Of a DNA stretch of 64,000 bases, positions 44,328 through 52,957 are shown in pieces. The translations under genes were made by a program, and so were the position numbers. The notes under the pieces were generated by a model. The model saw only the letters and a program-made list of their open reading frames with translations, was not told where the DNA came from and made no database searches. This DNA comes from JAUIET01 sp039111475 (GTDB lineage Bacteria; Pseudomonadota; Gammaproteobacteria; Pseudomonadales; JAUIET01): NCBI GenBank assembly GCA_039111475.1, contig JBCCIP010000001.1:186001-250000 (forward strand), read 5' to 3'. Each line of letters starts with the position of its first letter. Position 1 is the stretch's first letter.

Positions 44328-45089
44328 ATGCAGAATCGATTTACCGTCAACGACAAGGTCGTCTTGATCACGGGCGGCAGTCGCGGTCTGGGGAAGGCCA
44401 TGAGCATTCAATTGGCCGAGTGCGGGGCCAAAGTGGTCGTCGCTAGCCGAAAAATCGATGAATGCCAGAAAGTAGCCGAGCAAATACAGGCGCTGGGCGG
44501 CGAGGCACTGGCTTTGGCCTGCCACGTTGGCCATTGGGACAATCTGGAACAAGTGGTTGAGGCCGCATACAGTCACTACGGCAGAATTGACGTACTGGTT
44601 AACAATGCAGGGATGTCACCCTTAGCACCCTCTCTGCTGGAGACTAGCGAAGCGTTGTTCGACAAAATTATCGAGGTCAATCTGAAGGGTCCAACACGTC
44701 TGACGGCTCTGGTCGCCACGCGAATGGGCGAGCATGGCGGCGGTTCCATCATAAACATCAGTTCTCTCGCGTCGCTGAAACCCAACCCACTCACCACCGT
44801 CTACAGTGCGGCAAAAGCGGGCCTCAATGTACTAACGGCTGCAAGCGCCCAGGAATACGCATCGTTGGGCGTACGAGTAAATTGCGTTATTTGTGGCACT
44901 TTCGAAACTGATGCCACCGCAGCGCTACTGCAAAGTGATGACATGCTGCAGCATGTGGTGGAGCCTGTGGCGCTTAAGCGCATGGGTGATGCGAACGAAG
45001 TAGTTGGCGCCATCATCTACTTTGCGTCTGAAGCCTCTAGCTACACCACAGGTAGCTGCGTGACCGTTGACGGCGGTGTGCGTCCTTGA
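44328..45089 (+). CDS. Short-chain dehydrogenase/reductase (FabG-like)
   Basis: A 253-residue SDR with TGGSRGLGKA, NNAGMSP, the catalytic SSLASLKPNPLTTVYSAAK and the C-terminal TTGSCVTVDGGVRP typical of FabG-like enzymes. The ribosome site AAGGAAATTCACC precedes ATG. It lies just before acyl-CoA dehydrogenase, so a 3-hydroxyacyl-CoA or alcohol step is plausible. Confidence 0.87.
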   Translation: MQNRFTVNDKVVLITGGSRGLGKAMSIQLAECGAKVVVASRKIDECQKVAEQIQALGGEALALACHVGHWDNLEQVVEAAYSHYGRIDVLVNNAGMSPLAPSLLETSEALFDKIIEVNLKGPTRLTALVATRMGEHGGGSIINISSLASLKPNPLTTVYSAAKAGLNVLTAASAQEYASLGVRVNCVICGTFETDATAALLQSDDMLQHVVEPVALKRMGDANEVVGAIIYFASEASSYTTGSCVTVDGGVRP

Positions 45090-45125
45090 CAAGCAAAAGC
45101 ACCATGACTTTAGAGGAGTTTTGAT

Positions 45126-46454
45126 ATGGCGTGGGACTTTCAAACCGAGCCTGAGTTTCAGGCTAAGCTGGAATGGGCACGAGAGTTTATCGACAACAAG
45201 GTTAAACCACTGGATGTACTCTTTCCCGGGGAGCATGTGCTGTACGACAAATCCCATCCGATATATGAAGCGCTTATTTTCTCGCTTCAGGATGAGGTTA
45301 GGAGTCAAGGTCTTTGGGCATGCCACCTTCCGCCTGAACTGGGCGGCCAGGGTTACGGGCAGGTAAAGCTGGCCCTGCTGCAAGAGGTGTTGGGCCACGC
45401 CTTCTGGGCCATGGTTGTATTTGGTTGCCAGGCGCCTGATTCCGGTAATGCCGAAATCCTCGCCCATTACGGTACGGATGATCAGAAAGCAAAGTATCTA
45501 CAACCTTTGTTAGATGGAAAAATCAGTTCCTGCTTTTCCATGACCGAACCCCAGGCAGGCGCTGATCCCAGCCTGTTCGAGTGCAAAGCGATACGTGATG
45601 GTGATGAATGGGTGATCAGCGGCGAAAAGTGGTATTCGTCCAGCAGCAATGTGGCCGCATTCAACATTGTCATTGCCATCACCAATCCGGACGTACCCAT
45701 TTATGAAGGCGCCTCTGTGTTCCTCGTGCCCACTAACAGCGCAGGCCTGGAAATAGTACGCACTACAGGCAACTTCTCAGACAACACCACAACAGAGCCC
45801 GGCATTCATCCCTACCTTCGCTATAACGGCGTTCGTGTACCACTGCACAATATGCTGGGCGAGGAAGGCAAAGGGTTTATGTTAGCCCAAGTGCGACTCG
45901 CTGGCGGGCGACTCCACCATGCCATGCGTGCCGTGGGCACATGCCAACGCGCTCTGGACATGATGTGCGAGCGCGCGCTCTCACGGAAAACCCGCAAAGG
46001 CACACTCGCGCGCAATTCCGTGGTGCAAGAGCAAATTGCAGACACCTGGCTTAAGGTACAGAATTTTCGCATGCAGGTGTTGCACGCCGCCTGGGTCATG
46101 GACCACGAGGGTCCGCTGGCCCATACCACTCGCCTGCATGTGGCGGGTGTGAAAGCGGCCACGCCTGAGGTCGTGAAAGAGGTTACCTGGTCTGCCATGC
46201 ACCTACACGGTAGTCTCGGCGTTTCTAACGAACTGCCTTTTGGCGCTATGTGGGACATGGCACCGGTTCTAGCTTGCGCCGACGGTCCAACCGAAGTACA
46301 CAAGAACACCATGGCCAAAGAGATTTTAAGGCATTACAAAGGCGGAGATACACTCTGGCCCGCTGAGCATCTGCCAGCGCGATATCAGGCGGCCCAAAAA
46401 CAGTATGCTGACGTACTGGATCGAATTTCAGCCCCAATTGGCGGCGCGTCATAA
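45126..46454 (+). CDS. Acyl-CoA dehydrogenase (ACAD10/11- and LvaC-like)
   Basis: A 442-residue FAD acyl-CoA dehydrogenase. The FAD segment FSMTEPQAGADPS and the late DGPTEVHKNTMAKEIL match the ACAD11-type branch. The start follows TAGAGGAGTTTTGAT. Its stop overlaps the start of an APH-type kinase by 1 bp (TAATG). In animals these two domains are fused as ACAD10/ACAD11, and in Pseudomonas levulinate catabolism LvaA (kinase) and LvaC (ACAD) act together on 4-hydroxyacyl-CoA. The same job is likely here. Confidence 0.88.
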   Translation: MAWDFQTEPEFQAKLEWAREFIDNKVKPLDVLFPGEHVLYDKSHPIYEALIFSLQDEVRSQGLWACHLPPELGGQGYGQVKLALLQEVLGHAFWAMVVFGCQAPDSGNAEILAHYGTDDQKAKYLQPLLDGKISSCFSMTEPQAGADPSLFECKAIRDGDEWVISGEKWYSSSSNVAAFNIVIAITNPDVPIYEGASVFLVPTNSAGLEIVRTTGNFSDNTTTEPGIHPYLRYNGVRVPLHNMLGEEGKGFMLAQVRLAGGRLHHAMRAVGTCQRALDMMCERALSRKTRKGTLARNSVVQEQIADTWLKVQNFRMQVLHAAWVMDHEGPLAHTTRLHVAGVKAATPEVVKEVTWSAMHLHGSLGVSNELPFGAMWDMAPVLACADGPTEVHKNTMAKEILRHYKGGDTLWPAEHLPARYQAAQKQYADVLDRISAPIGGAS

Positions 46455-47473
46455 TGAATGAGACAAGTCCACGTCTGATCGACAAGGATAAATTGGATGC
46501 GTGGCTGGTCAGCACAGGTCTGAAAACCGGTGACGACCTCAAAGTACACCCGCTGAAGGGTGGGCGCTCTAACGAAATGTTTGTTCTCGGATTCGACAAC
46601 CACGAATGCGTATTACGTCGTCCTTCCGGTGTTGCGTGGGAGAAAGCCGAAAAAGGGCTAGAGCGAGAGTATCGTATTCAAGAAACCCTCAAAGACACCG
46701 AGGTTCCCTGCCCCACGCCTCTGGCAATTTGCCGGGACCAAAGTGTGCTCGGTACTACCTTCTATATCATGGAGAAGGTTGACGGGTTTAACCCCGCCAT
46801 GACTTTCCCGGACGCATTTATGGCAGACGACGATGTGAAAGTTCAAACCGCCGTTGCCGGTCTTAATGCGATCGCCAGCCTGCATTCTGTGGACTGGCAG
46901 GCCTGCGGCTTAACAGATTTCGGCCGCCCCGCCGACTTCCATCACAGACAAGTGAGCCGCTGGAGCAAGCAGTTAAAAAGTTATGCCGGCAGAGATCTTC
47001 CGGAACTTGTTGAAGTGGGGTCGTGGATTGGAAGCAACATTCCCGACAACTGGCGGCCGACTATCATGCACGGAGATTATCACCCGCTGAATGTTCTGAT
47101 GGCCAACCAACTTCCTCCTCGAATTAGCGCAATTGTCGACTGGGAGACATGCACCATCGGCGACCCCTTCCTCGACGTTGTTGGCTACCTGGACGTTTGG
47201 AACGATGCCAACGGAGCCTTGGGTTTCCCGGATGGGGATTACCTGCTGGACTGCTATTTATCGCAAGTGGATTTTGAGCCTGACAACTATCGCTACTACC
47301 AAGCGCTCTACTATTTCAGGCAGGCCGTGCTTTTGGAGGGCATCTACCAACGCTCTCTGCTCGATGATTCACGGGAAACCCAATACGGCGTTGGCGATCA
47401 CGTAGATCGCTTGGTAGAGCGTGCAAGCAAGGTGATTTGCAGCCAAAACCCAGCAGCTCGCTGTATATTGTAA
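46454..47473 (+). CDS. APH-type phosphotransferase (LvaA-like, predicted 4-hydroxyacyl-CoA kinase)
   Basis: A 339-residue kinase-fold protein. The Brenner motif HGDYHPLN lies at 206-213 (catalytic Asp208) and the Mg-binding DWE at 229-231. The N-terminal KGGRSNEMFVLGF binds the nucleotide. These are shared with aminoglycoside phosphotransferases, but fusion and pairing with ACAD points to phosphorylation of a hydroxyacyl-CoA, not drug resistance. The 1-bp overlap with the preceding ACAD implies coupled translation. Confidence 0.85.
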   Translation: MNETSPRLIDKDKLDAWLVSTGLKTGDDLKVHPLKGGRSNEMFVLGFDNHECVLRRPSGVAWEKAEKGLEREYRIQETLKDTEVPCPTPLAICRDQSVLGTTFYIMEKVDGFNPAMTFPDAFMADDDVKVQTAVAGLNAIASLHSVDWQACGLTDFGRPADFHHRQVSRWSKQLKSYAGRDLPELVEVGSWIGSNIPDNWRPTIMHGDYHPLNVLMANQLPPRISAIVDWETCTIGDPFLDVVGYLDVWNDANGALGFPDGDYLLDCYLSQVDFEPDNYRYYQALYYFRQAVLLEGIYQRSLLDDSRETQYGVGDHVDRLVERASKVICSQNPAARCIL

Positions 47474-47535
47474 TAGGCGAGTTTCTCTGAGAGACTGCTC
47501 TGGCACTTGCAAGAACCCAAAGAGTAACAACAATA

Positions 47536-48441
47536 ATGCTTGATGATGCAGCGGTGTTTGCCAAGGTCGTTGAATGCCAGAGTTTTAGCAGGGCTGCTCG
47601 AGAGCTGAATACAAGCCATTCTTCTGTCAGCAAGCGCATTCACCGACTGGAGAAGCACTTTGACACGTTGTTGCTCTACCGAAACTCACGTGGTGTACAA
47701 CTGACCACTCAGGGCGAGGCTTACTACGCGGTTCTAAGGCAGGCGTTGGATAAAGCGACTGAAGCCGAACAGGTACTGCGCGAGGCCTCGACCTTAATGC
47801 AGGGAGTGATTCGCATCGCAGCGGGACCCAGTTTCACAAACCATGTGTTGGCACCCGCACTGGCTGGTTTTGTTGAGGATCATCCAGGCATCTCGTTTCA
47901 CCTGTCAGTTCGCACCGAACCTATTTCGGCGGCCTCAGAAGGCGCCGACATTATGTTCCAGTGGGGTGATTTAAAAGACAGCGGCATGATTGCCACACAA
48001 ATTATGCGCGATGAACTGTTGACTGTATGCGCTCCATCCTATTATAGAAAACACTCCCTCGATACTGCGAGCGAAGAGGAAATATACAGCAGCTTTATCT
48101 CAGCATCCGATAACTATGTCTCCCGGTCGCTATACGCGGAATTATCAAACGATACGAATTTCGGCTTTCCGCAAATTGTTGTCGACGATATCGAAGCTGT
48201 TCTGGCCCTCGTTATCGCCGGGGCAGGAGTCACCACATTGCCTCGCTTCGCTGTTATCGATCATCTTAAACATAACCGTTTGGTGGTGGTTAGCCGGTCT
48301 AGCGGTCCGTACCGAATCGATGGGCATGCTGTGTTTCATGCACCACCTTCTCAAAACCCGCGCATTAGTAAGTTCATGGATTACGTGAAAAACACAGTCG
48401 CTGATATACAACGCCAAGAGAAGACGCTTCATTCTGACTGA
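47536..48441 (+). CDS. LysR family transcriptional regulator
   Basis: A 301-residue LysR protein. The N-terminal HTH is FAKVVECQSFSRAARELNTS followed by VSKRIHRLEKH; the effector domain starts near 90 (GVIRIAAGPSF). The 62-bp gap after the kinase holds a small dyad TCTCTGAGAGA (47484-47494). As the last gene of the plus-strand run it may be cotranscribed, or act on the divergent genes at 49.5 kb. Confidence 0.87.
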   Translation: MLDDAAVFAKVVECQSFSRAARELNTSHSSVSKRIHRLEKHFDTLLLYRNSRGVQLTTQGEAYYAVLRQALDKATEAEQVLREASTLMQGVIRIAAGPSFTNHVLAPALAGFVEDHPGISFHLSVRTEPISAASEGADIMFQWGDLKDSGMIATQIMRDELLTVCAPSYYRKHSLDTASEEEIYSSFISASDNYVSRSLYAELSNDTNFGFPQIVVDDIEAVLALVIAGAGVTTLPRFAVIDHLKHNRLVVVSRSSGPYRIDGHAVFHAPPSQNPRISKFMDYVKNTVADIQRQEKTLHSD

Positions 48442-48549
48442 TACTGGCATCGCGATGGCTGCGAAACTTAGTGATCGAGTCTATCGCGCTCTTTTGACCA
48501 ATCACAAGATTCCGTGCCCTGGGCTTCCGCCATGCCAGTAACCGCTGCT

Positions 48550-48708
48550 GTTAAAACTCAAAAGGGGTGTTTTTCCTGAGTAAGCAGCCATCTTGTCCGG
48601 GTGTAATAAGCCGCCCTGAGAGGCAATATTGATGGTCAGACCACGTTCCTGTTGCATCATCGGCCGGAAAGCATGCGGAATTCCACTCACGTTGCTTCCA
48701 GAGTCAAT
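48550..48708 (-). pseudogene. Remnant of an SDR gene
   Basis: The minus-strand frame encodes AFRPMMQQERGLTINIASQG and DKMAAYSGKTPLLSF, which is recognisably the SDR stretch from the beta-5 serine to just past the YxxxK site. In intact enzymes the tyrosine is followed by xxSK; here it reads YSGK. Nothing SDR-like precedes or follows, so only about 55 codons remain. It touches the 3' end of the intact SDR at 48704. It is best read as a fragment left by duplication or recombination between SDR genes. Confidence 0.6.
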
Positions 48709-49537
48709 GCAATTGTGAAATATCGAAAGCTCTAGATATACGCGCAAATCGCGCCTCTATTGCCGCTCGCTGCGGACTGTCCGCCATTACCCAGGTTACG
48801 TTCCCGCGAATTCCGGTGATCAGATTCCGGATACAATGCTCAGCGCTGACTGTTTGGCCGGTTTCTCCTAAGTGTGCCAACAAAATTTCGAAATCTTTGT
48901 CGGAAAGCGGTTCGCCCCGGCCGCTGGACTTGGGTCTATTGCGTTCGCTATTTGTAATTTCAGATTCGGTACCACCAGGCATTAGCAATGTAACGCCAAT
49001 ATCATCACCAGCAATTTCATCTCTCAGTGTTTCTGCGTAAGACATTTGTGCATGCTTGCTTGCGTTATAAACGCCTTTACCCGGAGCTGATGCCATCAGG
49101 CCCGCCATCGAATTGGTGATAACAATGTGTGCATCTCCAGCGTTCTCGAGAAGTTGGGGCAAGAACGCATCCACAGTACGTATGGTGCCAAATACATTGA
49201 CATCAAACACCCATTGCCAGTCTTTCTGTGTACGAGTTGCAAAGGTACCAAGCATTAGAACACCCGCATTAGCTACCAATAGATGAGCGTTGCCATACCA
49301 TTCACGGCTTTGCTGGGAGAGTTCAGCGCACGATGCTGAACAGGTGATGTCAACATGGGCAGCTGTAGCAATACCCCCTCTCTCAACAATACCAGTTGCC
49401 TGGATTTGAGCTTTTTCCAATTCAATATCAGCAACCACTACTCGAGAGCCTTCTGTCGCAAACAACCGGCATATGGCCGCGCCAATACCGCTGCCGCCCC
49501 CTGTCACTATAACTGTTTTGTCGTTGAAATCTCGCAT
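48704..49537 (-). CDS. Short-chain dehydrogenase/reductase
   Basis: A 277-residue SDR with TGGGSGIGAA, VADIELEK after beta-2, ANAG in place of NNAG, and the catalytic NSMAGLMASAPGKGVYNASK. It is transcribed away from the CMD/DUF3604 pair at 49.8-52.1 kb. The frame ends against an SDR remnant. The substrate is unknown. Confidence 0.82.
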   Translation of the reverse strand: MRDFNDKTVIVTGGGSGIGAAICRLFATEGSRVVVADIELEKAQIQATGIVERGGIATAAHVDITCSASCAELSQQSREWYGNAHLLVANAGVLMLGTFATRTQKDWQWVFDVNVFGTIRTVDAFLPQLLENAGDAHIVITNSMAGLMASAPGKGVYNASKHAQMSYAETLRDEIAGDDIGVTLLMPGGTESEITNSERNRPKSSGRGEPLSDKDFEILLAHLGETGQTVSAEHCIRNLITGIRGNVTWVMADSPQRAAIEARFARISRAFDISQLH

Positions 49538-49729
49538 GGCTGATGCCCCGTTTTGATGTCAAAGTCGGTAGACGAGTGATGCACCTAAGGTTCTCGGTGC
49601 GACGAAGGACTGCTTGTGCGTTGCTAAGAGGTCGAAAGTTCATATTGCCATTTCCGATTCCGCTAATTCTGGCCTTCATTTTCAGGCAGATCTTACTAAC
49701 TGCGGGTTCCGGACCGGTAGTACTCATTC

Positions 49730-49746
49730 GGAACAGCTGCTGTTCC
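49730..49746. promoter_or_regulatory. Inverted repeat in a divergent promoter
   Basis: GGAACAGCTGCTGTTCC, a perfect 7-bp dyad with a 3-bp centre, lies between the SDR (start 49537) and the CMD gene (start 49825). It is 79 bp upstream of the CMD start. It may be an operator for both genes; there is no T-tract for a terminator. Confidence 0.5.
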
Positions 49747-49824
49747 TGCCTGCCCTTTCTGAATCAAAATAGACTGGTTATATTCGCCTGTCAGCGATAA
49801 GAAACTGCTTCCGGAGAGTGCCAA

Positions 49825-50220
49825 ATGACCGATGAACGCCGCGCATTAGGAAACGAGATGTATAAAAAGGTTGTACCCAATGGCCTCGATTTCGAACCCT
49901 ACGACCCTATTACCACCTGGACACGCGACGTTGTTTTCGGTGAGCTTTGGCAGCGAGACATACTAAGCATGCGTGAACGGCGCTTGATCTGCATTCTGTG
50001 TGCCGCCGCCGCGGGTTCGGATATCGCCCTTGAGAATCATATTGGTGGCGCGCTGGACAGCGGAGATTTCAACATCGAGGAGTTACAGGAGGTATGCCTG
50101 TATTTTGGCAATTACTACGGATTCACCAACAGCATGGCGCTTAACACAGAGATCAATAAGCGCTTATTCTCAGGTGCAACCAACAACAGTAATGCGACGG
50201 ATGCACATCAGGGTAATTAG
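49825..50220 (+). CDS. Carboxymuconolactone decarboxylase-family protein, copy 2
   Basis: A 131-residue helical protein resembling the CMD-family gene at 40568: LWQRDILSMRERRLICILCA here aligns with VWTRETLSMRDKRIVLLGMI there. CGGAGAGTGCCAA before ATG supports the start. No CxxC redox motif is present. Its 3' end overlaps the DUF3604 start by about 29 bp, implying coupling. The reaction is unknown. Confidence 0.78.
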   Translation: MTDERRALGNEMYKKVVPNGLDFEPYDPITTWTRDVVFGELWQRDILSMRERRLICILCAAAAGSDIALENHIGGALDSGDFNIEELQEVCLYFGNYYGFTNSMALNTEINKRLFSGATNNSNATDAHQGN

Positions 50221-52078
50221 TTCAGCGGCTGCCGCGCTCACTATTATTTTAACTGTTGGCTGCAGCCCGGTGGCAGACCCCAGCCTGCATCCTGAGTTCA
50301 ACGCCTCCACTGCTACCCGTATTCCTGCAAAGCCCAGCAGTTCATTCAATCCAAACGGCAATCTATATTGGGGAGATATTCATATTCACACCGGACTCTC
50401 AGCCGGCGCCTGGTTCCAGGGAGTTCGGTCTACGCCCAACGATGCCTACACATTCGCTCGTGGTGGAGAAATCGAGCACACGGCCGGCTACGGCATTAGA
50501 ATTCGCCGCCCTCTGGACTTCGCGGCGGTCACTGACCACGCCGAGTATCTGGGATTTCTGCAAGCGCGCGATCCGGATCATGCGCTCAATAATCGTAGCC
50601 TGCGCCAGAGGTTGTTAAATGATGGCAGATTAAGCAACACGTGGACATTCTTTCGTTCGCTGACATCGAGCAAAATTGAAAACTATGATTTAACGGGTTG
50701 GGAACGGCTCAGCCGCGCCGCCTGGCAAGAAACCATCGATGCGGCTGAGAACCACAACCTTCCCGGCCAATTCACCACGTTTATTGCCTATGAGTGGACA
50801 TCGATGCCGGAAGCAAGAAATCTTCACCGCAACGTGATCTATCGCGGGATCAATGTGCCTGAACTACCATTTAGCGCGGCCGACTCTGAAGATCCGCGCG
50901 ATCTGTGGACTCGTCTTGAAAAAGAACGAGAACAAGGCATGGATAATTTCGCAATTCCGCACAACGGCAATCTCAGCGACGGCACTATGTTTGGCGAGAC
51001 CATGTTCGATGGTGGCCCCATGAACACCAAGTACGCTGAGCGCCGCCTACGTAACGAACCTCTCACCGAAATATTTCAAATAAAAGGCTCTGCAGAAACG
51101 CATCCTGATTTGTCGCCAAAGGATACTTTTGCAGGATTTGAAATTTTCGATACGGTGTTATCATCAGACTTGCGAAAGTCTGAACCCAAAGGCAGTTACC
51201 TGCGCGATGCGCTGAGGCTTGGCCTGGAAATGTCACACAATGAAGGCTTTAACCCCTACCGTTTTGGCGTCATTGGAAGTACTGATTCGCACAACTCCAG
51301 CTCCCCGATCGAAGAAGACAATTTCCACGGTAAACTTCCTTTATTAGATGGTAGCGCAGGTATTCGGCTGCGTGCGAGTACGTTTTTCCCTGAGGAAATG
51401 CAGGGCGGCACCAACTGGAGTGCAGCTGGCTTAGCCGCTGTATGGGCAGAGGAGAACACCAGAGACGCACTGTACGAAGCCATGCAGCGCAAAGAAACTT
51501 ACGCCACTTCCGGCTCGCGTATCCGCGTACGATTCTTTGGTGGCTGGGGACTCAGCGAAAATCTCCTTTCTGATTCCGACTGGTTAAACGAGGCGCGTAT
51601 TCGAGCTGTGCCCATGGGAAGCCAGCTGCCAGATAACAAGAACAAAAGCAGCGGTGCACCTCAGTTTGTGGTTGCTGCCCACCGTGATCCGGAGGGTGCG
51701 AATCTCGATCGGATTCAGATAGTCAAAGCGTGGGTAGATGAGAGTGGACAATCGTTTGAAAAAATCTTTGACGTGGCCTGGTCTGGGGAGCGAACACTCG
51801 ATGAAGAGTCCAACAAACTGCCGCCAATTGGAAATTCGGTCAACCTAGCTGAGGCGTCCTACACAAATTCAATTGGCACGTCCGCATTAGGTGTGGTTTG
51901 GCAAGACCCCGAATTCTCTCCAGAGAACGAGACCTTTTATTATGTGCGCGTACTCGAGATACCCACTCCGCGTTGGAGTACCTATGACGCTAAACGAATG
52001 GGAATGAAAGCCCCGGAACCCGCAACCATCCAGGAGCGAGCGGTCACTTCAGCCATTTGGTACAAAGGTCGTCAATAA
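50192..52078 (+). CDS. DUF3604 lipoprotein, PHP-like hydrolase fold, copy 2
   Basis: A 628-residue paralogue of the gene at 28724. From the ATG at 50192 (or 50201) it has a lipoprotein signal ending ILTVGC. The metal-site motifs are retained: GDIHIHTG, VTDHAEYLG, IPHNGN and GSTDSHNSSS, and it ends TSAIWYKGRQ. The frame is open upstream to 50000, but that part overlaps CMD in another frame and lacks a signal peptide. Both copies are complete, so function is presumably kept. Co-location with CMD differs from copy 1, which sits with TonB and MarR. Confidence 0.84.
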   Translation: MRRMHIRVISSAAAALTIILTVGCSPVADPSLHPEFNASTATRIPAKPSSSFNPNGNLYWGDIHIHTGLSAGAWFQGVRSTPNDAYTFARGGEIEHTAGYGIRIRRPLDFAAVTDHAEYLGFLQARDPDHALNNRSLRQRLLNDGRLSNTWTFFRSLTSSKIENYDLTGWERLSRAAWQETIDAAENHNLPGQFTTFIAYEWTSMPEARNLHRNVIYRGINVPELPFSAADSEDPRDLWTRLEKEREQGMDNFAIPHNGNLSDGTMFGETMFDGGPMNTKYAERRLRNEPLTEIFQIKGSAETHPDLSPKDTFAGFEIFDTVLSSDLRKSEPKGSYLRDALRLGLEMSHNEGFNPYRFGVIGSTDSHNSSSPIEEDNFHGKLPLLDGSAGIRLRASTFFPEEMQGGTNWSAAGLAAVWAEENTRDALYEAMQRKETYATSGSRIRVRFFGGWGLSENLLSDSDWLNEARIRAVPMGSQLPDNKNKSSGAPQFVVAAHRDPEGANLDRIQIVKAWVDESGQSFEKIFDVAWSGERTLDEESNKLPPIGNSVNLAEASYTNSIGTSALGVVWQDPEFSPENETFYYVRVLEIPTPRWSTYDAKRMGMKAPEPATIQERAVTSAIWYKGRQ

Positions 52079-52316
52079 GACATCGACTTTGTGTCGAACT
52101 AAAGGCCATTCCGTTAAAATCGAAGCAGTGCATTTGCAAATTGATAAGGTCGTATTGAACTTCACTCATCTCAGTTTTTCGATCGCCAATCTCGATCCAG
52201 CTCACTAAGTCCTCCCACAAAGCTAATGAGTAACGTTTTGGATTCCTGGGTCAACCACGCGAACTAACTCGCGAGACGACAGTGTTGGACCTAGTAGTAT
52301 TTCTTTCAGTACTTGC
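52079..52316. other. 238-bp region, possible gene remnant
   Basis: The minus strand contains two open pieces in different frames (LSSRELVRVVDPGIQNVTH and LWEDLVSWIEIGDRKTEMS). They look coding-like but lack a start and are broken by stops. I recognise no family. Confidence 0.25.
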
Positions 52317-52724
52317 CTATTCCTGCTTCAGATTCTGAAACAAAGCAGTTTTCGCCGCAGCCCCATCAAAAGTAATGGTTACTTCACAAGTTTCTTGCCC
52401 ATTCACTCTCGCGATTAGATGATCCGAAAAATCGGCTGATGATTCTCTGAAGTTTTGAATTGCCCGCCACACCACCTCAGGCTGCAAGATTTGAAGCTGA
52501 ACGACATTGAGCAATTTGTCTATCACGTCCGCTATTCATTCCCTGCATACTTTGTAGTTTCCACTCAATACCCAACACAGTTCGCACAAAACAATATGAT
52601 TGACGAATCCTGGAGCATCAACCGTGCGCTTGTCCTCAATAAATCTATTCGCTAACTCGGCCTGTTTCTTGTCGTCTTGAACAAGGTAAAGTACCAGAAC
52701 ATTGGTATCTAGGCCGATGAACGC
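52317..52724 (-). pseudogene. VapC-type PIN toxin with in-frame stop
   Basis: The minus strand reads IGLDTNVLVLYLVQDD, then HIVLCELCWVLSGNYKVCRE, an in-frame TGA at 52538-52536, and then directly, in the same frame, IADVIDKLLNVVQLQ, ESSADFSDHLIARVN and TFDGAAAKTALFQNLK. All four PIN acidic residues (LDTN, CEL, FSD, TFD) remain. A methionine or GTG start is expected just before FIGLD but the codon is GCG (52724-52722). The pair of defects suggests recent loss of toxin function while the antitoxin frame survives. Alternatively translation starts at the ATG at 52769 inside vapB. Confidence 0.75.
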
Positions 52725-52957
52725 CCAGCCCCTTTTCGTTTGATAGTAGCGTTCATTGCTTTTGTGCATAATGGTTTGGCGGGCCTGGGGATCATTCCTT
52801 TGAGTGTAGAAACATCTTCATTTGCGGGAACTAGATAAACGTGCCCAGAATAATCAGTGAGAAATTGAACGCGATCGCCTGGCTCAGGACTTTGCTGATC
52901 TCGAATGTGCTTAGGAATCGTTATCTGACCTTTGCTAGCGATCTTGGCTGCAGACAT
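52709..52957 (-). CDS. AbrB/MazE-like antitoxin (VapB type)
   Basis: An 82-residue protein with the AbrB swapped-hairpin start KIASKGQITIPKHIRD, followed by an acidic linker (VPANEDVSTLKG) and a C-terminal AMNATIKRKGAGR that normally wraps the VapC toxin. The start follows AGGAGCATTCTCC. It overlaps the start of the PIN toxin remnant. The antitoxin looks intact; it could still autoregulate its promoter. It marks a mobile or unstable seam between the catabolic clusters. Confidence 0.82.
   Translation of the reverse strand: MSAAKIASKGQITIPKHIRDQQSPEPGDRVQFLTDYSGHVYLVPANEDVSTLKGMIPRPAKPLCTKAMNATIKRKGAGRSSA

Noticed and set aside
46454..47473. Aminoglycoside resistance gene
   Set aside because: The APH fold is shared, but the ACAD overlap indicates a hydroxyacyl-CoA kinase.
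50000..50191. N-terminal extension of DUF3604 copy 2
   Set aside because: It lies in another frame of the CMD gene and would bury the lipoprotein signal.
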